From: Oscillospiraceae bacterium
GTDB taxonomy: Bacteria; Bacillota; Clostridia; Oscillospirales; Ruminococcaceae
Assembly (NCBI GenBank): GCA_902779915.1
Contig: CACZDM010000002.1
Location: 2,243 to 66,242, forward strand
Direction: 5' to 3'
DNA length: 64,000 nt
Part shown: positions 25,986 through 33,496 of the stretch, piece after piece
How positions within the stretch are numbered: position 1 is the stretch's first letter
Layout of the letters: each line of letters opens with the position of its first letter
Notes under the pieces: model-generated
What the model was told of the DNA's origin: nothing
Databases searched by the model: none
What the model saw: only the letters and a program-made list of their open reading frames with translations
Translations under genes and position numbers: made by a program

Positions 25986-26927
25986 ATGAAAAGAAGATTT
26001 ATGAAAGTTTTGATATTAATTACACTAGCGGTGAACATGTCTTTATCGTCGATTGCGCCGTTTCAAATAGGTGTTTTTGCTGGAAACGAGATCAATGAGG
26101 GAGAGGTTGCAGGAAGTTTAAAAATTAAAAATTCTCCTCCAAAAAAAGTGCCATTTTTTCATGGTGGGGCAGATGTTTATACCCTGGAATTAGAGGGAGT
26201 GCCTGCTAACAAGACGGCTACTTTAACTCTAAAGGAAGGGGAAAACATCGCGACTGTTTATCAAAGTGGTATTGTTAAGGCTAAAGGAACTGCTGGAGGT
26301 AAAGTAAAAATAGAAGCGACATGTGATGGAATGACAGCTGGTTGTGAGTTTGAAATTGAATATATAGACATAGGAAATATTTTAGCTAATTTTAAAAATC
26401 CTGATTCTGCCCGTAAAATTATTACGGATGCTTATAATATCGCAGAAAACACAGATTATGACTATACCGTTTCTTCCGTCTCGAATATTGTCAAAGGAGC
26501 TGTCTTTATAGACGACTATACCATAGCTGAAAATCCATTCATTCTCTCCCGAATGGAGGATGAATGTGCTCAATACGACGATTTGAACCTTTTAAACGAA
26601 ATGGATGCGGTTGATGAAATAGACGAGCTTGAGAATGACGTTTACGATGCTGTCGACGGAGCCAAAGATTATGATCTAGGTCAGCCCGTGGTTGATGCGT
26701 TGAATAATGTCAAAAATGCAATTGATATTGCTAAGGAAGATGCTTCCAGAGCTCCAGAAGTTGACGTCAAAGTCACATATGCTGCATATTTAACTGCTGA
26801 AGCTATTTTTAGAAAATTTGGAAGACAAGTAGAGGCTCAAAAAGCAAAAGAATTAGCAAGTTCTATTAAATGGGCTGTTGAATATTTTGATTATTTAGAT
26901 GCTGTAGATGAAATGGATAACACCTAA
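25986..26927 (+). CDS. Secreted protein with Ig-like (BIG2-type) domain
   Basis: A 313-residue exported protein of unknown function. Residues 1-33 form a signal peptide. Residues about 55-115 look like a bacterial Ig-like BIG2 domain: YTLELEGVPANKTATLTLKE, IATVYQSGIVKAKGTAGGKV and KIEATCDGMTAGCEFEIEY. The remaining 190 residues are acidic and helical (VDEIDELENDVYDAVDGA), without any named domain. No anchor is visible. The ATG at 25986 follows GGGGGT. It is bracketed by the two copies of the 139/144-base upstream segment and has a different upstream region from the next gene. Confidence 0.7.
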   Translation: MKRRFMKVLILITLAVNMSLSSIAPFQIGVFAGNEINEGEVAGSLKIKNSPPKKVPFFHGGADVYTLELEGVPANKTATLTLKEGENIATVYQSGIVKAKGTAGGKVKIEATCDGMTAGCEFEIEYIDIGNILANFKNPDSARKIITDAYNIAENTDYDYTVSSVSNIVKGAVFIDDYTIAENPFILSRMEDECAQYDDLNLLNEMDAVDEIDELENDVYDAVDGAKDYDLGQPVVDALNNVKNAIDIAKEDASRAPEVDVKVTYAAYLTAEAIFRKFGRQVEAQKAKELASSIKWAVEYFDYLDAVDEMDNT

Positions 26928-26955
26928 TTTTTAAGCAAATTTAAATAAAAATTAT

Positions 26956-27004
26956 TAGCGCGCGGGATGCGTTTATGCTTTTTGCAAGTTCACACGCGCG
27001 CCCC
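26956..27004 (+). terminator. Probable terminator after the Ig-like gene
   Basis: AGCGCGCGGGATGCG can pair with CACACGCGCGCC around a loop with GTTTATGC; a T-rich run (TTTTTTC) comes 10 bases later. Imperfect, but placed directly after the stop. Confidence 0.5.
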
Positions 27005-27005
27005 A

Positions 27006-27149
27006 TCAAAAATTTTTTCAATTTTACTCTTGACTGCTCCGTTTTTTTCAGTTATTTTTGTGTGCTAATATATTTTAAAATTGTGAACAATATGTTAATT
27101 TCTAGATGATAAAATATTTTTGGAGTGATTTGTTTTGAATTTGAAAAAT
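27006..27149 (+). repeat. Duplicated upstream region, copy B
   Basis: The functional counterpart of 25558-25696, with a 5-base GATGA insertion before TAAAATATTTTT. It provides upstream region, ribosome site and the TTG start of the transglutaminase-like gene. Confidence 0.9.
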
Positions 27150-28535
27150 TTTGCTGGAAGGTTTATTTTGATTTTTGTGACACTGGCCTTTTTGGCGTTT
27201 GGATCCTGCGCAGTTTATGCTGAGGGCGGAGAGATGGAATTTTATATTGATATGGCGTTAGCTAATTATCAGTATAGTACCCTTCTGCTAAATAAAGTTG
27301 ATCGCGCTCTTGTGATGCAAACGGGTGCAGATGGAAATCTTTTGAAAAAAGAAAAATTGACCGCTGATGAACAAAGCGTTTATGATGATATCAAAAAGGA
27401 TGTCGACAAACTAGTTGAATCCGCAAATTCCGACAATTCTATTTTGTCAGCTGACGTCAAAAAAACTAAAGCTATCTATAACTGGGTTAATGAAAACATA
27501 AGTTATGACGAAAAATCCTTACATCCATCCTCATCTTTCGATTTTTCTAGAGGCGTTGAAGGAGAGATCACCTCCATAAATCCAAATAGGAGGGAGCAAA
27601 GTGCGCTTAATGCATATAAAGACAAAACAGCAGTTTGCGCAGGAAAAGCCCTATTGTTTGAGTTGATGATGAAAATGGCGGGTTTGCCTTGCATATGTGT
27701 TGAAAATTTTACTCACGGTTTTAATGCTGCTTGGCTGGATCGAGGAGACGGCGAACCATGCTGGATGTTTGTTGATCCAACTGAAACAGGTAATAACCCT
27801 TTTTCACAATTCAGCAGGGCTATATTTGAGCCGGGTCAAAGCTTAGACGAACCTTTTAAATATGATTCCAAAGCTTGTAACAGAGGTTTTATTGTATCGG
27901 GTTTTGGAAGCCATTTTGTATGCGACATATATTCTTCAATGGATTCTTCTATTCCAAATATGGTAACTATAGATAACCCTGACGGCTCCGCAATATATTG
28001 CAGACGCGCAGCTAGTCATGCGGGCGCGATTTACGACAAAAAATCTTCAGATTCTCAAGTTTTTGCTTTGCCGAAAGACTTAGTGTGTTTGAGCAAGAGA
28101 TGGAAGCTGAGCGGTAACTTTAAAACCATCGAAAATCTTGATGCTTTTGTTCAAAAGGGAATTCAACTAGACATTTGCGAGACTAGTTTCAGTGAAACTG
28201 TCGAAAAAGACGGAGTTTTGTTTGAAGTATATGGCGGAGGATTCGAAGCTCAAAAAGACAGCGAAGGAAAGACAATATACCAAAACGGGAAACCGATTTA
28301 TCCAAAAAGCACTTTGCGCATAAAACCTAAAAGTGGCGTTTTTGTCAGTGAAGTTTCAATTCCCCAAGAGCTTGAGATATTTTTGGGCGACATCGGAAAA
28401 ATTCAAGTTGAGTCTGACTCGGTAAAAACCGTGAAATATAGTCTCTTGCCACAGTGTGATTCTTTAAAAGAAGGGATCGAGCTGCCGGATTCGGTTAAAT
28501 TTGAAAATGTTGTCAAGCCGTCTGAAAGCGTTTGA
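27135..28535 (+). CDS. Secreted transglutaminase-like protein
   Basis: A 466-residue exported protein. Residues 1-29 form a signal peptide ending VYAEG. The transglutaminase-like core has KTKAIYNWVNENISYDE, the nucleophile Cys in KTAVCAGKALLFELMMKMAG, the His in NFTHGFNAAW and the Asp in WMFVDPTE: an intact Cys-His-Asp triad. Family members act as proteases, cross-linkers or peptide hydrolases; the substrate is not known. Residues 330-466 are a beta-rich tail without named domain. The TTG start at 27135 is preceded by GGAG at 10 bases. The Ig-like gene upstream is also exported, and the two may belong together. Confidence 0.82.
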   Translation: MNLKNFAGRFILIFVTLAFLAFGSCAVYAEGGEMEFYIDMALANYQYSTLLLNKVDRALVMQTGADGNLLKKEKLTADEQSVYDDIKKDVDKLVESANSDNSILSADVKKTKAIYNWVNENISYDEKSLHPSSSFDFSRGVEGEITSINPNRREQSALNAYKDKTAVCAGKALLFELMMKMAGLPCICVENFTHGFNAAWLDRGDGEPCWMFVDPTETGNNPFSQFSRAIFEPGQSLDEPFKYDSKACNRGFIVSGFGSHFVCDIYSSMDSSIPNMVTIDNPDGSAIYCRRAASHAGAIYDKKSSDSQVFALPKDLVCLSKRWKLSGNFKTIENLDAFVQKGIQLDICETSFSETVEKDGVLFEVYGGGFEAQKDSEGKTIYQNGKPIYPKSTLRIKPKSGVFVSEVSIPQELEIFLGDIGKIQVESDSVKTVKYSLLPQCDSLKEGIELPDSVKFENVVKPSESV

Positions 28536-28605
28536 ATAGCAGCCCCCCAATCTTAAATCACCCCCTAGGTGATTGCATTTTAAGCAGGAAAATATATGTA
28601 TTTAC

Positions 28606-28646
28606 TTTGCCGCATAGTTCTTCTTAATATGCGGCAAAAATGTTTT
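28606..28646. terminator. Bidirectional terminator
   Basis: TTTGCCGCATA (28606-28616) pairs perfectly with TATGCGGCAAA (28628-28638), followed by TGTTTTTTC. On the other strand it precedes A/T-rich sequence too. It separates the convergent transglutaminase-like and membrane-protein genes. Confidence 0.85.
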
Positions 28647-28660
28647 TTCATATAAAAATT

Positions 28661-29014
28661 TTAAACTGGATATGGAATTTTCAAAAGCATTATTACTGTC
28701 AAAATCAAAACAAACAGCCCGTTAACGCTAACATACAAAACCCTCAACTTTTTTTTGCCTATCTTATTCGCCATACATCCGATTAATATGCACGCTAAAA
28801 TCAGTCCAACTATAACGCCATAAAAAATAATATGCATTTGTTCTACTGAAAGTAATTTATTAGCAACCGACGCAACGACGCAACTTATCGCATACATCCC
28901 TGGCAAAATCATTAAAATACCGGCAGTTTTTGCATATTCAAGACGGTGTTCTCGCAAAAATATGATAAACATTAACAATATCACAACTATTATTGCAATA
29001 GCTTCAAAAAACAT
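28661..29014 (-). CDS. Small four-helix membrane protein
   Basis: A 117-residue integral membrane protein with four hydrophobic segments (about 4-20, 29-50, 62-82, 90-112) and short charged loops such as MANKIGKKKLR. I do not recognise the family. The ATG lies 4 bases after the rarA stop, with GGAGGAA inside the end of rarA, so it is translationally coupled to rarA. Confidence 0.65.
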   Translation of the reverse strand: MFFEAIAIIVVILLMFIIFLREHRLEYAKTAGILMILPGMYAISCVVASVANKLLSVEQMHIIFYGVIVGLILACILIGCMANKIGKKKLRVLYVSVNGLFVLILTVIMLLKIPYPV

Positions 29015-29018
29015 CTAA

Positions 29019-30266
29019 CTATTCCTCCAATAATTTTTTCCTGTATGACAGCGCTAATTGCTCCGCTTTATTGTTTGCAAATTTATAATATATTTTATTA
29101 TTTAGGATTTTAGGCATATATTGTTGTCTAACAAAATGATTTTTAAATTCGTGCGGATATTTATAGTTTTGATTTTTCACTTCATTTCCCTCGCCGTCAA
29201 AGTGCATATTCTGGAGACATCTTGGAATTTCGCCTATTTTTCCGTCCTTCACATCACGCATAGCCTCGTTTATCGCACAATATGCGCTGTTGGATTTTGG
29301 AGAGGTTGCGAGGAGAATGACCGCATTTGCAAGAGGAATTCTCGCTTCCGGAAGCCCCAACTGAATCGCAGCATCAACACATGATTTTACTATTGGTATT
29401 ATATTTGGATACGCAAGGCCAACATCTTCGCACGCAACGACCAAAAGGCGCCTGCAGGGGGAAATGAGATTCCCGGCCTCCAAAAGCCTGGCCAAATAAT
29501 GAAGCGCTGCGTTTTCGTCGCTGCCTCGGATGGATTTTTGCAAAGCAGACAAAAGGTCAAAATGTTCATCCCCCTGGCGGTCATATCTATTGCCGCTTTT
29601 TGGGGTTAATTTTTTAGCAATTTCCAACGTTATATGAAAATTTTTGGCCGATATACAGCATAGTTCAACGGTGTTTATAGCTTTTCTGACATCGCCAGCA
29701 CAACTATATGCTATGTGGCTCAGCGCATCCTTGTCACAGGTTATTTTGGCTTTCAATTCTTCTTCCATATATTCAAGGGCGCGTCCAATCGCAAAAGCCA
29801 CGTCGCGCGGAGAAACAGGCTTAAATTCAAAAACAGTCGACCGGCTCAAAACCGCGTTATAGACATAAAAATACGGATTCTCAGTTGTTGAGGCGATTAA
29901 AATAACGCTCCCATTTTCTATATATTCTAAAAGGCTCTGCTGCTGCTTTTTATTAAAATATTGTATTTCATCCAAATATATTAATATTCCATTTTGGCCA
30001 AAAATAGTGTCAACTTCCGACAAAATGCTTTTTATATCCGCCAAAGAAGCACTCGTTGCATTCAGATAGTGCAGACGCATGTTGGCTTTTTGAGCTATTA
30101 TTTTCGCAACAGTCGTTTTCCCAGTTCCGGATGGACCATAAAAAACCATATTTGGAACATAATTTGAATCCGCAATCGCCCTAAACGGCTGGCCTTTTTG
30201 CAAAAGATGTCGCTGCCCAACAACTTCATCCAGCGATTTTGGGCGAATTTTATCCGCTAAAGGCAA
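29019..30266 (-). CDS. rarA: Replication-associated recombination protein A (AAA+ ATPase)
   Basis: A 415-residue ATPase of the RarA/MgsA/WRNIP1 family that acts at stalled replication forks. It begins PLADKIRPKSLDEVVGQ, with Walker A GPSGTGKTT near residue 45, Walker B YLDEIQYF and sensor AST-E-N (STTENP), and the family-specific C-terminal helical and tetramerisation domains. The start is a TTG at 30266, 5 bases after AGGAGG. It is 25 bases after glyA on the same strand. Confidence 0.94.
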   Translation of the reverse strand: MPLADKIRPKSLDEVVGQRHLLQKGQPFRAIADSNYVPNMVFYGPSGTGKTTVAKIIAQKANMRLHYLNATSASLADIKSILSEVDTIFGQNGILIYLDEIQYFNKKQQQSLLEYIENGSVILIASTTENPYFYVYNAVLSRSTVFEFKPVSPRDVAFAIGRALEYMEEELKAKITCDKDALSHIAYSCAGDVRKAINTVELCCISAKNFHITLEIAKKLTPKSGNRYDRQGDEHFDLLSALQKSIRGSDENAALHYLARLLEAGNLISPCRRLLVVACEDVGLAYPNIIPIVKSCVDAAIQLGLPEARIPLANAVILLATSPKSNSAYCAINEAMRDVKDGKIGEIPRCLQNMHFDGEGNEVKNQNYKYPHEFKNHFVRQQYMPKILNNKIYYKFANNKAEQLALSYRKKLLEE

Positions 30267-30290
30267 AATACCCTCCTAATACTTCAAAAT

Positions 30291-31544
30291 TTAATATATA
30301 GGATATTTTTGACACAATTCATGAACAATTTCAGAACACATTCTTGCATTTTGCTCAAAATCGGTTGCTGCAAGATATATGCAATTGGCGATTTTGTCCA
30401 TATCAGAGACTTTCAATCCTCTAGTTGTTATCGCTGGCGTTCCGATTCTGATTCCACTTGTCACAAACGGGCTTTGAGGGTCGTTGGGAATAGCGTTTTT
30501 ATTGACGGTTATGTGGATCTTGTCGAGATTTTGTTCCATCTGTTTACCTGTTATCTTAAATTTCTGCAAATCCACCAAAATCAGGTGGTTATCTGTCCCG
30601 CCTGAAACCAGATCAAATCCTTTTTTAAGCATTTCATCCGCCAATTTTTTAGAATTTTTAACGACATTTTCTTGATATTCTTTGAAACTTGGCTTTAAAG
30701 CTTCAAAAAAGCAAACAGCTTTGCCCGCGATAACATGCATAAGCGGCCCACCCTGTGTTCCTGGAAAAATTGCTTTGTCGATCTTTTTCGCTATTTCCTC
30801 GTCATTGCTCAAAATGATCCCGCCTCTTGGCCCGCGCAACGTTTTGTGTGTTGTTGATGTGACAATGTCAGCATGTGGAAACGGAGAAGGATGCAAGCCG
30901 GTTGCGACAAGTCCTGCGATATGAGCCATATCAACCATTAAAAGAGCTCCAACTTTTTTGGCAATTTGTGATATGAGTTTAAAATTTATAACTCTGGGAT
31001 ATGCAGAAGCGCCAGCAACAATCAATTTAGGCTTGTTTTCAACTGCCAATTTTTCGAGCGCGTCATAGTCGATATGCTGCGTTTTGGGATCAAGTCCATA
31101 CGGGATAAAATTGTAATATTTTCCAGATATATTAACCGGAGAACCGTGGGTCAGATGGCCCCCTTCAGCGAGATTCATTCCCAAAACAGTGTCGCCTGGC
31201 TTTAAAAATGCAAAATACACCGCATTGTTGGCATTAGCTCCAGAGTGAGGCTGGACATTAGCAAAATTTGCATTAAACAGCTTTTTAACTCGATCAATTG
31301 CAATATTTTCAACAACATCCACATATTCACAGCCGCCATAATACCGCTTGGAAGGATATCCTTCAGCATATTTATTGGTTAAAACCGAGCCCATAGCCGC
31401 CATAACAGCTGGAGAAACTATATTCTCGCTAGCGATCAGCTCCAAATTATTGCGCTGGCGACCAAGCTCTTTTGCTATCGCGCTGCCCACCTCGGCGTCA
31501 TATTCCTTTAAAATATCCATGTTGTTCATTTTTGATTCAAACAT
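30291..31544 (-). CDS. glyA: Serine hydroxymethyltransferase
   Basis: Interconverts serine plus tetrahydrofolate with glycine plus methylene-tetrahydrofolate; PLP-dependent. The 417-residue chain has [26 protein letters not shown], and the PLP-lysine motif [15 protein letters not shown] near residue 230. The ATG at 31544 is 6 bases after GGGAGG. It has its own promoter; a glycine or purine riboswitch is not seen in its roughly 30-base leader. Confidence 0.96.
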   Translation of the reverse strand: MFESKMNNMDILKEYDAEVGSAIAKELGRQRNNLELIASENIVSPAVMAAMGSVLTNKYAEGYPSKRYYGGCEYVDVVENIAIDRVKKLFNANFANVQPHSGANANNAVYFAFLKPGDTVLGMNLAEGGHLTHGSPVNISGKYYNFIPYGLDPKTQHIDYDALEKLAVENKPKLIVAGASAYPRVINFKLISQIAKKVGALLMVDMAHIAGLVATGLHPSPFPHADIVTSTTHKTLRGPRGGIILSNDEEIAKKIDKAIFPGTQGGPLMHVIAGKAVCFFEALKPSFKEYQENVVKNSKKLADEMLKKGFDLVSGGTDNHLILVDLQKFKITGKQMEQNLDKIHITVNKNAIPNDPQSPFVTSGIRIGTPAITTRGLKVSDMDKIANCIYLAATDFEQNARMCSEIVHELCQKYPIY

Positions 31545-31582
31545 ACACACCCTCCCAGTGCCAAAATAAAAATTCCAATCTA

Positions 31583-31611
31583 ATTATACAGCATTAAAGC
31601 CAACATTTCAA
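31583..31611 (-). promoter_or_regulatory. Sigma-A promoter of glyA
   Basis: TTGAAA (31611-31606) and TATAAT (31588-31583) on the minus strand with a 17-base spacer. Confidence 0.75.
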
Positions 31612-31648
31612 TAAAAATATAGAAAAAAATAAATCCACTATATGTGTG

Positions 31649-31875
31649 TTTGATTAGGCTATATTTGTCCCCTTCCAAGTTTTTGCTAAAAAATCAGACT
31701 CTTTATCTTAAGTTTTCAACAAAGGGTAATATCCTTGATCGCGCTTAAAAAACAATGCTAAAACTGAGTAGGCGCCGCCAGCTCACAACTAACTGTAATA
31801 TTTAAACTCAACTCAAGCCTCTCCGCCTCTTTTTTAAATCTCCTCAACAAGCGATAGGTAAACACCCGTAACAAA
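31649..31875 (-). repeat. Dispersed intergenic repeat, copy 6
   Basis: A full single copy between rpmB and glyA: TGATTAGGCTATATTTGTCC end, CAGACTCTTTATC, TATCCTTGATCGCGC, AAAAACAATGC, core at 31772-31802 (perfect) and the CAACAAGCGATAGGTAAAC end. No gene content. Confidence 0.88.
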
Positions 31876-31929
31876 GTCCCACTGCGCATGCAAAACGACA
31901 AAACCGCAAAGGCCAGCAAGATAAAAATA

Positions 31930-31962
31930 TATAAAAAAATAAAGCCACCAACCAGCGACCTT
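31930..31962 (-). terminator. Terminator of rpmB
   Basis: On the minus strand AAGGTCGC-TGGTTG-GTGGCTTT forms a hairpin with two G-U pairs, followed by TATTTTTTTAT, 28 bases after the rpmB stop. Confidence 0.65.
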
Positions 31963-31990
31963 ATATAAAAAATATTTAAGTTTAAAATAA

Positions 31991-32176
31991 CTAGACGCGC
32001 TCAACTTTTCCCGACCGCAAACAACGAGAACACGCATGCAAGTGACACGGACTTCCTCCAACAAGAGCCTTAACTCGGCGAACATTCGGTTTCCAAGAAC
32101 GATTAGAACGCCTGTGCGAATGAGAAACTTTAATTCCAAAAGAAACAGCCTTGCCGCAAACATCACACTTAGCCAT
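31991..32176 (-). CDS. rpmB: Large ribosomal subunit protein bL28
   Basis: A 61-residue basic ribosomal protein. It begins MAKCDVCGKAVSFG, has SHSHRRSNRSWKPNVRRV and ends LRSGKVERV; the CxxC at 4-7 with CSRC near the C-terminus suggests the zinc-binding form of L28. The ATG follows GGGAGG at 11 bases. It is transcribed alone, as usual for this gene. Confidence 0.96.
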   Translation of the reverse strand: MAKCDVCGKAVSFGIKVSHSHRRSNRSWKPNVRRVKALVGGSPCHLHACSRCLRSGKVERV

Positions 32177-32387
32177 ATACCAAACACCTCCCTGTCGTCT
32201 GTTTCAAATTATATAATCAAAGCATATAAAGAACAAAAATATCAATTCTAACACATAGTTAGCAAAAAAACAACCCAAAAAAACTTTATAAACTGCCAAT
32301 CGCGAATCTCCTGAATGAAATCCGCGATATAGCAAATTGCTTATAATACGGACAAACCGCACAATGCTTTAGCAAATCAACCCCGAC

Positions 32388-32811
32388 AGGTCGCGACGGG
32401 CAGGAGCCGAACCAGCCTCTGTCGGACCTCAACAAATTTTGAACGGGGTTAACCGCCATGTCGGGTCACGACGGGCAGGAGCCGAACCAGCCTCTGTCGG
32501 ACCTCAACAAATTTTGAACGGGGTTGACCGCCATGTCGGGTCGCGACGGGCAGGAGCCGAACCAGCCTCTGTCGGACCTCAACAAATTTTGAACGGGGTT
32601 GACCGCCATGTCAGGTCGCGACGGGCAGGAGCCGAACCAGCCTCTATCGAACCTCAACAAGTTTTGAACGGGGTTGACCGCCATGTCGGGTCGCGACGGG
32701 CAGGAGCCGAACCAGCCTCTGTCGAACCTCAACAAATTTTGAACGGGGTTGACCGCCATGTCGGGTCGCAACAGGCCAGAGCCGAACTGGCCTTAATCGA
32801 ACCTCAACAGA
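32388..32811. repeat. GC-rich 75-bp tandem repeat, 5.6 copies
   Basis: Six phase-locked copies with TCGCGACGGG (or a near variant) starting at 32391, 32466, 32541, 32616, 32691 and 32766, exactly 75 bases apart. Each unit runs GACGGGCAGGAGCCGAACCA, then GCCTCTGTCGGACCTCAACA, then AATTTTGAACGGGGTTGACC and GCCATGTCGGGTC. The outer copies are the most diverged. Units are clearly richer in G+C than the surrounding genome. Because 75 is a multiple of three, long frames stay open on both strands (25-residue repeats), but they lack ribosome sites. Most differences between units would change the amino acid, so coding is unlikely. Each unit contains GTCGCGAC, an 8-base palindrome. Confidence 0.92.
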
Positions 32812-32879
32812 TCAAAATATACTAACCCAGTTCCCGCTCACAAAACGAGCACATCCACCCCCGCTCAACAAAAAAGGAA

Positions 32880-33132
32880 AGTAAAGTTAATATAATCTTA
32901 AAAAAACCGTATTTAAATTCAAGGAAGAATGACTTATGCGCATCAAAGTTTAAAAATTAAAGACCCCGCGGTAAGATCTTAAGGAGGACTATACCATTGT
33001 TAAAGCCTGCGCCAGGCACGGCTGCGCATACTTAAGAGCACGCCGCCTCCCAAACCGACAACACTCTCAACGCCAAACCCAAACACAAACTTTACATTTC
33101 TATATTAGCATATTAAAAATTCAATGTCAAGA
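32880..33132 (-). ncRNA. Candidate structured RNA of unknown class
   Basis: A minus-strand promoter (TTGACA near 33129, 17 bases, TAATAT) would transcribe a compact GC-rich segment. There GGGAGG (about 33050-33045) can pair with CCTCC (about 32988-32984), enclosing two hairpins: CGGCGTGC...GCGCAGCCG and GCCTG-GCG-CAGGC. After the closing stem comes a self-complementary TAAGATCTTA and then CCGCGGGGTCTTTAATTTTT. This suits a three-way-junction RNA. It matches no family I can name; SRP RNA, 6S RNA, tmRNA and RNase P signatures are absent. The plus strand offers another reading (a five-codon ATGCGCATCAAAGTTTAA frame after AAGGAAG), so strand is uncertain. Confidence 0.4.
33104..33132 (-). promoter_or_regulatory. 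Promoter of the candidate structured RNA
   Basis: On the minus strand TTGACA and TAATAT are separated by 17 bases (TTGAATTTTTAATATGC), and no protein gene follows for almost 950 bases. Confidence 0.55.
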
Positions 33133-33194
33133 GAAAATTAAAAAAATTTTAAAATATTTTTTTGTATTTTTTTGGTTTAGGATGGATTCGTCAA

Positions 33195-33455
33195 AACAGC
33201 GATTAAATGCGGACAATTCTCAAAGGCGCCAACCTACCACTTATCAAAGACGCCTTCAAAAAGACGAGAAATTTCAACAGGATTTAATATTACAGTTAGT
33301 TGTGAGACGGCGGCGGCTCACCAGTCCTTGCATTGTTTTTTAAGCGCGATCAAGGATATTACCTTCTGTTGAAAACTTAAAAATAAAGAGTCGAATTTTT
33401 TAAGCAAGAAATCCTATTGAAACAAATATAACCCAATATAACATTACAATTTGTC
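33195..33455 (+). repeat. Dispersed intergenic repeat, copy 7
   Basis: A full copy in plus orientation: CCTACCACTTATCAAAGACGCC, core at 33288-33318, CCTTGCATTGTTTTTTAAGC, GCGATCAAGGATATT, AAAGAGTCGAATTTTTTAAGC and the end ACAAATATAACCCAATATAA. It follows the candidate RNA and precedes the end of leuS. Confidence 0.88.
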
Positions 33456-33496
33456 ATCTTCCCAATTTCTCTTTACACAAATTGCACGGCCAAAAA

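Noticed and set aside
32466-32771. 101-codon minus-strand frame over the same tandem repeat
   Set aside because: Same reason; mirror frame of a repeat whose length is a multiple of three.
32388-32811. CRISPR array
   Set aside because: The whole 75-base unit is repeated; there are no unique spacers and no cas genes.
32439-32825. 128-codon plus-strand frame with 25-residue repeats over the tandem repeat
   Set aside because: No ribosome site, TTG start, frames open on both strands because the unit is 75 bases, and unit differences mostly change amino acids.
32960-33000. T-box antiterminator (TTACCGCGGGG resembles the ACCGCG motif)
   Set aside because: No Stem I elements, no TGG before ACCGCG, and no synthetase or amino-acid gene follows on that strand.
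32989-33100. Plus-strand small peptide starting with ATT after AAGGAGG (VKACARHGCAYL)
   Set aside because: Rare start, no natural end near, and the sequence is better explained by base pairing of the structured segment.
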